In this document: one piece after another, positions 16,883 through 24,892 of the stretch | How positions within the stretch are numbered: the first letter of the stretch is position 1 | How the letters are laid out: each line of letters begins with the position of its first letter | Assembly: GCA_964645775.1 (NCBI GenBank) | Contig: CAZYBU010000030.1 | Span: 1 to 43,038, forward strand | Origin: CAZYBU01 sp964645775 | Lineage (GTDB): Bacteria; Spirochaetota; UBA4802; UBA5550 | Length of the DNA: 43,038 nt | Direction: 5' to 3' | Position numbers and translations under genes: made by a program | Notes under the pieces: model-generated | Databases searched by the model: none | The model's input: only the letters and a program-made list of their open reading frames with translations | What the model was told of the DNA's origin: nothing

Positions 16883-19861
16883 TTATCTTTCTTTTTCCGC
16901 AACTGCGCTGTCAAGCCGCATGTACATTTTCATAAAATCGGATTCATCCTTTCTCTCTGCATGGTCTTCCATCTGCTGCAATATTTCTCCGATAGCATCC
17001 ATACCGCAGGTAAGACAACAACCTTTCAACCGATGGGCTAGTTCCTCAATTCCGGAATAGTCATTTTTCTCTATCAGAATTATGAATCGCGGCATCTCTT
17101 TACGCAGATCTTCCAGACATTCACTTGTCAGCTCTTTCAGATCTTCGGGAGATATACCCAGCATTACCGCACGCTTATCCAGTGTTATGTTTATACCCCC
17201 TTCAGAAACAGTTTTCATCAGAAACCGATTCAGGACTATTTCCATCCTTTGAAGTGTAACGGGTTTTGATAAAAACTCATTCATCCCTGCCTCATAAATA
17301 CGTTCTCTTTCACCGGCAAGGGCCTTGGCCGTCAGGGCTATCACAGGTACCTGATCCAATCCTCTTTCTCCTTCTCTTTTACGAATTTCAATGCAGGTAG
17401 AGATTCCATCTCCATCAGGCATATGCAGGTCCATGAAAATGAGATCATACCTCTTTTCATCAAAGGCATTCAGAGCTTCTCTTCCGGAGGATACCATATC
17501 CACATCCAGACCGAATTTTGCGAACATAAGCTTCATAAGTTTCTGATTGGTAAGGTTATCTTCTGCCATTAGTACGGAACCGGCATACCTTGCCTCTACG
17601 CTTGTATCAGGAATTTCATGTTTACCGGGTAATAGATTTCTGCCGGAAAGGCGTAACAGCTTACCCATGCTCAGAGGAAGCAACATCATCTCATGCCAAT
17701 CTCCCCGCACACTGACAGAACTCTGATCATGCAACAGGATTCTCTTTTTATCCTGAAAGCGTTTCAGGGGACCAGGAATTAACCCATCTTCAAGAAGCCG
17801 ATAATCGACTGCAATACAATCCGGCTCTTTGTCTGCAGAAAGTATTTCCCGATCGCCCAGATAAATTGAACCCTCAATGGAAAGGATCTCCATATACCTC
17901 AGTATGCCACTTATCAATGTCCCCTCCCTGAGAAGAAGACAAACATTCTTCTCCCCTCCTTTCAGGCTTTCAGGCATTTCCTCTTCCTGTCCGAGGGAAA
18001 GAGAAAAGGAAAAGAGGCTTCCTCCACCCGGGACGCTTTCCACCTCCAGCCGAGAATCCATCAGTTCAAGAAGCACCGTTGCGATGGAAAGTCCGAGTCC
18101 TGTTCCACCGTATTTTCTGGTAATAGTCGAATCCGCCTGCATGAACGCTCCTGTTATCCTTGTAATCTCATCCTCATTCATACCAATACCGGTATCGAAA
18201 ACATGGAAACGGCACTGACATGATCCCCTCTTCTGATCCGCTCTTTCCATTGAAACAAAAACACTCCCGCCTTCAGGGGTAAACTTTATGGCATTAGAGA
18301 TAAGGTTGATCAAAACCTGCTTAATCCTCAGAGAATCTCCGTGGACCGCAACATAAAGAGAAGGATCAATAAAAAACTGATAGTCTATGTTCTTTTCTGC
18401 GGCCATTGCAGTAAAGAGAAAGAGGCTGTTCTCCATCTCATCTGCAAGAGAGAAGGAAATCTCCTCCAGCTCCAGTCTGCCCTGTTCAATTTTGGAGAAA
18501 TCGAGGATATCATTTATAATGGTCAGCAAATGGAAGGCACCATCCCTTGATGTGTCCAGATATTCTTTCTGTCGTTCCTGCAGGGGGGTATCATAAAGAA
18601 GTTCCATAAAACCGATGATACTGTTCAGGGGCGTACGTATCTCATGGCTCATGTTAGCCAGGAATTCACTCTTCGCCCGGCTGGCCTCGAGGGCCATTTC
18701 CCGGGTCCTCATAAGCTCCTCGGCCGTTCTGCGTTCTTCGGTGATGTCCCGGAAGGTGACCACGACACCGGTAATATGGTCACCTTCAAGTATCGGATTC
18801 ACGGAACAGGATACCGGAAACCTGGCCCCCTCCTTCACCTGAAAAAAGAGATTCCAGCTCCTTCCTCTCTCCCCGGCTTCCATGGCATACCTTACTGGAT
18901 CGTCCTCGCCGGACAATCGGTTACCTTCTTCATCCTGGTAGATAAGGACATCCAGGTCCCGAAGTCCAATTATTCGGCTTTCTTCTCTGCTGAGAATACG
19001 TGAACCGGCCGGGTTAATAAATGTAATCACACGGTTGAGATTACATCCGAAGATGCCGTCTCCCGCAGCCTCCAGTATCATCTCCCTCTGCCTGTAGATC
19101 CTTTCAAGTACGGCCTCCATCTCCTTACGGTTGGTCACGTCCCGGCCATTGATCAGCAGACCTTCGATAGATGGATCATCGGTCATATCCGTTCCTACCA
19201 GCTCAAGATAGACATACCCTCCTGCCGCATGACGAAACTGAAGCTCGGCCCGATAATAGTTATCAGAGCCACGGATACTGGACATAAATGCCTGATAGGA
19301 ATCCATGTCCTGGGGATGAACATAATAGGATATCTTCTCGTCCCGCATTCCGTTGATACTGTAACCCAGGATTCGCTCCAGGGATTCACTGATATAAAGT
19401 ATACGGTCGTCCGTGCCCACAATGGCAATAATATCCGAGGAGTGACGGACAAGCCTTCGAAATCGCCGTTCCCTCCGAGCGTCCCGGTCAATGGTCTCTT
19501 TTTTTTCGCTTATATCCAGAGCCTGTATCCAGATATAATCAACCCTCTTGTTCGCAGGCACAGGATAGAGAGTAAATTGAATCCAGAATTCTTCATCCTC
19601 ATTCAATGAAACCACGTCCATGAAGCGAAAAACTCCGGCCCCTTCCTCATCCGTTATGATATGGCTGATATAGGATTCCAGTTCCGACGAAAAAAACTGA
19701 TAAACGGGCAGGTCCGGTTTTATCTCGCTACCAAAATAACGGAGGGCATACTCCGACGTCCCCCGATTCCAGTAGACAGGTATTCCATCCCTGTCCACAC
19801 AGAAAAGGGCCCCTTCCATCATTTCCAGCAGGCCCTCTATATGTATTTTACTGATATCCAT
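16883..19861 (-). CDS. Hybrid sensor histidine kinase (PAS-PAS-PAS-HisKA-HATPase-REC-Hpt)
   Basis: A 992-residue phosphorelay kinase with no membrane segments, so probably cytoplasmic sensing. In order: three PAS-like domains (about 8-118, 130-246, 255-375), the dimerisation domain with phosphoacceptor H406 (MSHEIRTPLN), the ATPase domain with N box (INLISNAIKF), DTGIGM and GGTGLGLSIA, a degenerate receiver-like region (about 636-735), a full receiver with D811 (FMDLHMPDGDG), and a C-terminal Hpt with H943 (AHRLKGCC). This is a BarA/ArcB-like layout: phosphate would run H406 to D811 to H943 and then to an outside receiver, such as the neighbouring REC-STAS protein. There is no ribosome binding site before ATG 19861; its promoter implies a leader of only about 10 bases. 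Confidence 0.93.
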   Translation of the reverse strand: MDISKIHIEGLLEMMEGALFCVDRDGIPVYWNRGTSEYALRYFGSEIKPDLPVYQFFSSELESYISHIITDEEGAGVFRFMDVVSLNEDEEFWIQFTLYPVPANKRVDYIWIQALDISEKKETIDRDARRERRFRRLVRHSSDIIAIVGTDDRILYISESLERILGYSINGMRDEKISYYVHPQDMDSYQAFMSSIRGSDNYYRAELQFRHAAGGYVYLELVGTDMTDDPSIEGLLINGRDVTNRKEMEAVLERIYRQREMILEAAGDGIFGCNLNRVITFINPAGSRILSREESRIIGLRDLDVLIYQDEEGNRLSGEDDPVRYAMEAGERGRSWNLFFQVKEGARFPVSCSVNPILEGDHITGVVVTFRDITEERRTAEELMRTREMALEASRAKSEFLANMSHEIRTPLNSIIGFMELLYDTPLQERQKEYLDTSRDGAFHLLTIINDILDFSKIEQGRLELEEISFSLADEMENSLFLFTAMAAEKNIDYQFFIDPSLYVAVHGDSLRIKQVLINLISNAIKFTPEGGSVFVSMERADQKRGSCQCRFHVFDTGIGMNEDEITRITGAFMQADSTITRKYGGTGLGLSIATVLLELMDSRLEVESVPGGGSLFSFSLSLGQEEEMPESLKGGEKNVCLLLREGTLISGILRYMEILSIEGSIYLGDREILSADKEPDCIAVDYRLLEDGLIPGPLKRFQDKKRILLHDQSSVSVRGDWHEMMLLPLSMGKLLRLSGRNLLPGKHEIPDTSVEARYAGSVLMAEDNLTNQKLMKLMFAKFGLDVDMVSSGREALNAFDEKRYDLIFMDLHMPDGDGISTCIEIRKREGERGLDQVPVIALTAKALAGERERIYEAGMNEFLSKPVTLQRMEIVLNRFLMKTVSEGGINITLDKRAVMLGISPEDLKELTSECLEDLRKEMPRFIILIEKNDYSGIEELAHRLKGCCLTCGMDAIGEILQQMEDHAERKDESDFMKMYMRLDSAVAEKER

Positions 19862-19877
19862 GGCTGGTTCCGGTTAA

Positions 19878-19906
19878 ACTATAACCGGATAGATATTCAA
19901 TGGCAA
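19878..19906 (-). promoter_or_regulatory. Promoter of the hybrid kinase with overlapping stem-loop
   Basis: On the minus strand TTGCCA (19906-19901) and TATAGT (19883-19878), each 5 of 6, are exactly 17 bases apart. The start of transcription would be near 19871, about 10 bases before the ATG. A perfect 8-bp inverted repeat TCCGGTTA/TAACCGGA (19869-19889) straddles the -10 box and is a candidate operator. Confidence 0.6.
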
Positions 19907-19926
19907 TCACCTTTCAGTGGGGGATG

Positions 19927-21279
19927 TCATTTACCGATGCAGAATCGATTGAAAATCGAACCCAGCATATCATCGGGTGTGATCTCTCCCGTGATCTCTC
20001 CCAGAGACGTGATCATCTCATTCAATACCGATGCTATGATTTCCAGAGCTTCCCCGTTATCCATTAGATACAATCCTTCCTCAGCTGCCGCCAGAGCCTT
20101 CCGGATCAAGCCTTCAGTCCGCAGGTCAGCCACAAATGCGCTCCGGCTTTCTATATATTCATTATTCATAATTTCCCCTACCGTCTCTTCCAGTTCCGCG
20201 AGACCAATTCCTTCTTTCGCCGAGAAGGACAATGCAAAAGGACCCAGTTCCTTCCTCATAGAGACAATGATATTATTTTCCACGAGGTCAGATTTATTCA
20301 GAAGAAAAATAACTTTCTTATCGTTCAGTCTTCCAATAATCTCCCGGTCTTCAGGCAGGATACCGGCAGATGCGTCCAGGACCATAAGAACGAGAGAGGT
20401 GTCAGAGATCTTCCTGAGGGTCCGTTCAATTCCGATTCGTTCGATACGGTCTTCCGTTTCATTAATGCCCGCCGTATCTATGATATTTACAGGTATTCCA
20501 CCAAGCATGACACTCTCACGTATCATGTCCCGTGTCGTTCCGGGCAAATCGGAGACAATGGCCCGCTCCTCGTTCACGATCATATTCAGAATACTCGACT
20601 TTCCCACGTTTGGCCTGCCGGCAACAGCCATGTCGATGCCCCTTGACATCCTGCCGCTTATTGTCATGCGTCGCTGGAGATCAAAAAGGTCATCGGTTAT
20701 TCCCCGGAGCCTTTCAAGGCTCTCTTTCATGGTCACGAACTCGATATTTTCCTGACTAAAATCGATACCGGCCTCAATATCGGCCCTGAGGGTTACGGCC
20801 TCCTCCCTCAGACGGTCCAGGACCCGCTTCAGGGAACCATGGGCCTGGTTCAAAGCTGCGTCCACCTCCCAGTCACTGCGGGCCGTTATGATGTGGTTGA
20901 TAGCCTCGGCCGCTGTCAGGTCTATGCGGCCGTTCAGAAAGGCCCTCTGACTGAACTCACCTGGACCTGCCATTCGGCAGCCTTTCTCAATCAAAAGCCT
21001 GATTATCCGATTAACAATAATCCCGTTACCGTGACAGCTTATCTCCACGACATCTTCCCCGGTAAAGCTGCGCGGGGAGATAAAGACCGTGGCCACAACA
21101 TCATCGATTACCCGGGAACTATCCAGAATGGATCCGTAAGCCGCGTACCTGTCCCCAATACGTTCAGGATGGCTAAAGATGGCACGCAGTATCTTTACGG
21201 AGTCGGGACCGCTGATTCGTATTAAGGCTATAGCCGCGTTTACCGGCGCTGTAGCCGGGGCGCAAATGGTATCTTCCAT
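19927..21279 (-). CDS. mnmE: tRNA modification GTPase MnmE (TrmE)
   Basis: MnmE works with MnmG to install the aminomethyl group on wobble uridine-34 of several tRNAs, using GTP hydrolysis and a folate one-carbon unit. The 450-residue product has the N-terminal folate-binding domain (about 1-115), a helical domain, and an embedded G domain: GRPNVGKS (221-228), TT of the PGTTRD switch (248-249), DTAG (268-271) and NKSD. It ends in FCIGK with the conserved cysteine C447, the family's signature C-terminus. Start ATG 21279 directly abuts the jag stop, so translation is probably coupled. It is the last gene of the rpmH block. Confidence 0.97.
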   Translation of the reverse strand: MEDTICAPATAPVNAAIALIRISGPDSVKILRAIFSHPERIGDRYAAYGSILDSSRVIDDVVATVFISPRSFTGEDVVEISCHGNGIIVNRIIRLLIEKGCRMAGPGEFSQRAFLNGRIDLTAAEAINHIITARSDWEVDAALNQAHGSLKRVLDRLREEAVTLRADIEAGIDFSQENIEFVTMKESLERLRGITDDLFDLQRRMTISGRMSRGIDMAVAGRPNVGKSSILNMIVNEERAIVSDLPGTTRDMIRESVMLGGIPVNIIDTAGINETEDRIERIGIERTLRKISDTSLVLMVLDASAGILPEDREIIGRLNDKKVIFLLNKSDLVENNIIVSMRKELGPFALSFSAKEGIGLAELEETVGEIMNNEYIESRSAFVADLRTEGLIRKALAAAEEGLYLMDNGEALEIIASVLNEMITSLGEITGEITPDDMLGSIFNRFCIGK

Positions 21280-21924
21280 TTACCTTTTCTGGTTTGGCAG
21301 TATCTTAACCTTTCGATAAATTCCCTGTCCTTCGCTCCGGGTTGTGACCCTGTCATCTCCCTGGAGGGACATGTGAATAAGCCTCCTCTCAAAGGGATTC
21401 ATCGGTTCCAGGGTCCAGGGTTTACCGGTCTTTATAACCTTGAAAGCGATATCCCTGGACATCTTTCTAAGAGCCTTCTCCCTCTTGGACCTGTATGACT
21501 CAATGTCCAGAATTATCTTTTTCTCACTACCGGTCTTATGGTTTACCATCAGGTTAATCATAAATTGAAGGGCTTCAAGTGTTCGTCCCTTTCTACCAAT
21601 GATAAGACCTGAATTTTTTTTACTTTCAAGTTCAACGTATACCTTGTTTTCACTCTCTTTCAAGTCAAGGATACGACCGTCTACTTCCATCCGTTTCAGG
21701 ATACCTTCAGTAAACTCCTTCACGGTATCACCGATATTCTCGCTCATCTCGCTGAAATATATTCGTACCTTGGCCGGCTTGGAAACACCCAGGCCGAAGA
21801 TACCGCTTTTACCCTCGTCGATAACTTCTATGGTTACTTGCGAGCCGTCACGGATTCCAAGTTCAGCGAGGCCCCTCTTGGTTGCTTCGTCGGCTGTTCT
21901 GCCTTCAACTTCAAACACTTTCAT
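21280..21924 (-). CDS. jag: RNA-binding protein Jag/KhpB
   Basis: Jag (KhpB) is a cytoplasmic RNA-binding protein linked to cell shape and division, nearly always encoded next to yidC. The 214-residue product has the Jag N-terminal domain (about 1-50, MKVFEVEGRTADEA...), a KH domain with the GxxG loop in LIIGRKGRTLEA (about residues 108-120), and an R3H domain at the C-terminus (RRLIHMSLQGDDRV... then SEGQG). Length and domain order are typical. It lies 19 bases after yidC and directly abuts mnmE. Confidence 0.95.
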   Translation of the reverse strand: MKVFEVEGRTADEATKRGLAELGIRDGSQVTIEVIDEGKSGIFGLGVSKPAKVRIYFSEMSENIGDTVKEFTEGILKRMEVDGRILDLKESENKVYVELESKKNSGLIIGRKGRTLEALQFMINLMVNHKTGSEKKIILDIESYRSKREKALRKMSRDIAFKVIKTGKPWTLEPMNPFERRLIHMSLQGDDRVTTRSEGQGIYRKVKILPNQKR

Positions 21925-21943
21925 CTGTATGCCTCCTGATATA

Positions 21944-23611
21944 TTACGCCTTCTTTGATCGATAATTGATAATGACCTGATGAAGAACCTGGAAGAGATT
22001 CTGCAGGGTCCAGTACAGGACCAGTCCTGAAGGCATGGTCCAGAATATGAATATAAGAATAAGGGGCAGCATATACATCATCATCTTCTGCTGCTGTCCT
22101 GTATCAACCGTAGTCAGCTTCTGCTGCAAAATAGTGCTTATGGTCATAACCAGGGGAAGGATGTTAATATTGAACCCGGCCACCGTGGCCACCGTATCCG
22201 GCATGGAAAGGTCCTGCATCCAGAGGATAAAGGGCGCGTTCCATAAATCGATGGAATTGATAAGAGCGCTATAGAGCGCCAGAAAGAAAGGCATCTGCAA
22301 CAATAGAGGAAAACATCCGCCCATCGGATTAACCTTGTTTTCCTTGTACAGCTCCATCATCTTCTGCTGCATGACATCCGGTTTGTCCTTGTACTTCTCC
22401 TTGATCTTCGTGAGCTGTGGATTAAGTTCCTGCATCTTCTTCATCGACTCTGTCGACTTGCGGGTAAGAGGCAAAAAGACGATTTTTGTCAGCAGGGAGA
22501 AAAAGACCAGTGCCCACCCCATGTTTCCAAATATGATGTTGATCTTCTTCAGGCTCCAGAGAACAAACCAGCGTATCGGCTCAATGAAAAGATTTATATC
22601 CGAGGCTTTCTTCATGGTTTCATCCACAGCCACGAGGGTTTCTTTTTTCTTTTCACCAATGTAGACCGTAAAGGCACGCACCTCACTGGAACCGGGATTA
22701 ATCTTTGGCAGGGAAAACCGTGATGCTATTCTGTATCCTTCATTCTCGCGGTTGTCGAAGATAATGCCTGTTCCCTTCTCGTTCTCAGGCATCATAATAA
22801 CCAGGAAATAGCGACTCATGACTCCAAACCATTGAACCGCTCCCTTTTCAGTCACAAGGGATTCCCTCTTTGAAAAGAAGCCTCCACCCTTGCTCTCTTC
22901 CTCGTAATCATCACCCAAATAATAAACGGTTCTTAAGCGGTTGTAGGTATTGCTGTAATCCAGGTCCGGACCGATAATCTCGGCAGGAGAGATGAGAATT
23001 TCTTCTCCGGGGATTCTGACGACATCCTTTCCCTTATTATGGAAGGAGTACTCTATGGTGAACTGATAGGTCTCGGTATCGAATATATAATTCTTTTCTA
23101 TGACTACCGGCTTGCCGTCAAATTTCACCGTTGTTTGGAAGCGAACCCCGTTCTCCGTTTTTTCCGGTAACCAGTTAACCCTGTCCAGGCTGTTGCCCTC
23201 GACAAAATCCTGATTGTTAAAATGAATGGCGAAATCAAGTTTTCCTTTGGTGTTGTACATAGATTCGGCTACAGTAAGCTCGACTTCCCTCTCCCTGTAG
23301 ACCATAGAACTGATGGCAGCCCCGCGGCTTGTGAAGGTAATGTCATATTTTTCGGTTGAATACGTGAAGGTCTTTTCTTCAGCCGGGACTTCTTCGACCG
23401 TGATTTCCCTTTCTCCCTTTTGCGGAGAAGGTTCTTTCCTGCCTTCTGTCACTTCTTTACCAGTTGCCTTATCTATACGTTCTTTTTCAGGCGACTGCTG
23501 TACGGTCTTCTGCTGAATCTCTTCAGGTGGGTTTAATTGCTGATTAAGAAAGTACCACCCAATCCATATGAGGGTGATAAGTAATACTGCGAGAATCGTT
23601 CTTCTATCCAT
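21944..23611 (-). CDS. yidC: Membrane protein insertase YidC
   Basis: YidC inserts and folds inner-membrane proteins, alone or with SecYEG. The 555-residue product has the diderm-type layout: an N-terminal membrane anchor (about 5-23), a low-complexity Lys/Glu-rich linker (about 30-80), a large periplasmic beta domain (about 80-335) and the conserved C-terminal insertase region of five membrane helices (about 350-550), starting with the IFGNMGWALVFFSLLTKIVFLPL segment region and including the CFPLLLQMPFFLALY motif. This long form is found in Gram-negative-type cells. It lies between yidD (79 bases) and jag (19 bases) in the conserved order. Confidence 0.97.
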   Translation of the reverse strand: MDRRTILAVLLITLIWIGWYFLNQQLNPPEEIQQKTVQQSPEKERIDKATGKEVTEGRKEPSPQKGEREITVEEVPAEEKTFTYSTEKYDITFTSRGAAISSMVYREREVELTVAESMYNTKGKLDFAIHFNNQDFVEGNSLDRVNWLPEKTENGVRFQTTVKFDGKPVVIEKNYIFDTETYQFTIEYSFHNKGKDVVRIPGEEILISPAEIIGPDLDYSNTYNRLRTVYYLGDDYEEESKGGGFFSKRESLVTEKGAVQWFGVMSRYFLVIMMPENEKGTGIIFDNRENEGYRIASRFSLPKINPGSSEVRAFTVYIGEKKKETLVAVDETMKKASDINLFIEPIRWFVLWSLKKINIIFGNMGWALVFFSLLTKIVFLPLTRKSTESMKKMQELNPQLTKIKEKYKDKPDVMQQKMMELYKENKVNPMGGCFPLLLQMPFFLALYSALINSIDLWNAPFILWMQDLSMPDTVATVAGFNINILPLVMTISTILQQKLTTVDTGQQQKMMMYMLPLILIFIFWTMPSGLVLYWTLQNLFQVLHQVIINYRSKKA

Positions 23612-23690
23612 TGCTCTTTTCCCTGGTTATGGTTTCCTGTTTTGTTTTTTGGATACCCACCAAGGGAAAAGCTGTCAGCTCATGTCATCT

Positions 23691-23960
23691 CTACCAGAAA
23701 AGACGGAATTTCTCCGGAACAGGATCATATCCTCCCGGATGAAGGGGAGTACATTTCACTATTCGTACCGCGGAAAGCAAGGTTCCCTTGAAGGGACCAT
23801 GTTTCTTAATCGCACCGATGGAATAATGAGAACAGGACGGATAAAACCGGCAGGTACGTGGCAACAGAGAAGAGATACATATCTGGTAACAGCGAATCAA
23901 TCCTGTAAGTAAAGCTGAAAGCATTCGGACTGGTATGCGGATAAAGTAATTAAAAGTCAT
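23691..23960 (-). CDS. yidD: Membrane protein insertion efficiency factor YidD
   Basis: An 89-residue small protein of the YidD (UPF0161) family, a membrane-associated helper of YidC-dependent insertion. It shows the family's core: an amphipathic N-terminus, YQICISSLLPRTCRFYPSCS with the conserved R-C-R-F-x-P-S-C-S element, YSIGAIKKHG and a GYDPVP ending. It overlaps the end of rnpA by 4 bases (ATGA), so translational coupling is likely, and is followed by yidC. Confidence 0.95.
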   Translation of the reverse strand: MTFNYFIRIPVRMLSALLTGLIRCYQICISSLLPRTCRFYPSCSHYSIGAIKKHGPFKGTLLSAVRIVKCTPLHPGGYDPVPEKFRLFW

Positions 23961-24325
23961 TTCACCACTCCGGCCCGTGTAAGCAAATTTCGGATCTCGG
24001 CCCGAAGTTCATCCCAGCAGTATGTTTCAATACCCGGATAGGGCCGTACAACGATGCAATATCCATCATTGACTGAAGGCAGGAGACCTTGAAGTGCGGC
24101 ACGTATTCTTCGCTTTATTCTATTTCTCATGCTGGCCTTTCCAAGTTTTCGTCCTACCGATATTCCCGTTTTAAAATGGAGCTCCCTGTTTTCCCCGGTA
24201 ATTCCTTCTTTATCCTCTTTGCGCTTCAGAACGATGATTGTAATATATCGTCCTCTGTAACGTCTGCCTTTCCTGTAAACCTGGCTGAATAAGCTTTTCC
24301 CTTTTAGTGAATATTTTCTTTTCAC
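23957..24325 (-). CDS. rnpA: Ribonuclease P protein component
   Basis: RnpA is the protein subunit of RNase P, which trims the 5' leader of tRNA precursors. The 122-residue product is small and very basic and carries the hallmark SMRNRIKRRIRAAL segment (RNR-motif) plus the FSQVYRKGRRYRG region near the N-terminus that corresponds to the F-x-x-V-x-x-x-G substrate-binding motif. It is 27 bases after rpmH and overlaps yidD by 4 bases. Confidence 0.95.
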   Translation of the reverse strand: MKRKYSLKGKSLFSQVYRKGRRYRGRYITIIVLKRKEDKEGITGENRELHFKTGISVGRKLGKASMRNRIKRRIRAALQGLLPSVNDGYCIVVRPYPGIETYCWDELRAEIRNLLTRAGVVK

Positions 24326-24352
24326 ACTCGTTTATCTGCTGTTTTACGCGAT

Positions 24353-24511
24353 CTACTTGGGCAGTCGCTTTTCATCAGAGACTGTAAGCTTATGCCGTCC
24401 TTTTCTTCTTCGCCGCCTGATGACCTCGCGACCCTCTGCCGTACTCATTCTTGCCCTGAATCCGTGTCGCCGGCTCCTCTTGATCCGGCTCGGTTGAAAT
24501 GGTCTCTTCAT
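24353..24511 (-). CDS. rpmH: 50S ribosomal protein L34
   Basis: Translating the minus strand from ATG at 24511 gives a 52-residue, strongly basic protein beginning MKRPFQPSRIKRSRRHGFR and containing RMSTAEGREVIRRRRRKGR, the unmistakable L34 sequence. It ends in a C-terminal extension of about ten residues (KLTVSDEKRLPK) beyond the usual 44-46 residues. AGGAG lies about 8 bases before the start. It is the first gene of the rnpA-yidD-yidC-jag-mnmE block. Confidence 0.97.
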   Translation of the reverse strand: MKRPFQPSRIKRSRRHGFRARMSTAEGREVIRRRRRKGRHKLTVSDEKRLPK

Positions 24512-24892
24512 GGTAATAACTCCTGTATATAAGAAAGATGATGGTTATGTTCTGAATTACTTGCCGATTGGCAGATGAACCATAATAAAACCATATTATT
24601 AGATAAAGTGTTAACGCTAAGAAAACCGTATGTTTTGTCAATTATTAATAAAATGATAAAAAAGCGAGACAGATGTTACAGGAAAACCTTTGCTCCTTTT
24701 CCTCTAATGTGACATAAAAATATTGATTGACACTAATCACATCCTGTATAGCATCTATTAATTATGCCTTCCGGGTCCAGGGGGTGCAATTTAAAAAACT
24801 CAAATATTAAGGTATACGGGCCAGGAGCAAAGTCTCTGTCTGTAAAGCGACATAATACTACAGAATACACAAAACAGTAGGGAGCCTTACCA
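24512..24892. other. AT-rich divergent intergenic region, no dnaA (381 bp)
   Basis: This gap between rpmH (minus) and the SpiroCoCo gene (plus) has no supported reading frame. It is AT-rich near 24580-24730 and contains TTGACA on the minus strand (24641-24636), which may be part of the rpmH promoter although no good -10 lies at standard distance, and TTGACA on the plus strand (24727-24732), with TATAGC following only 14 bases later. I looked for DnaA boxes (TTATCCACA and close variants) because rpmH often neighbours the replication origin, and found none convincing. Confidence 0.5.

Noticed and set aside
19661..20755. 364-codon open frame on the plus strand
   Set aside because: It lies antisense to mnmE and the hybrid kinase, both with clear motifs; no ribosome binding site or family features. 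A coding shadow.
24512..24892. Possible replication origin next to rpmH
   Set aside because: AT-rich, but no DnaA-box cluster and no dnaA or dnaN; kept only as a description of the gap.
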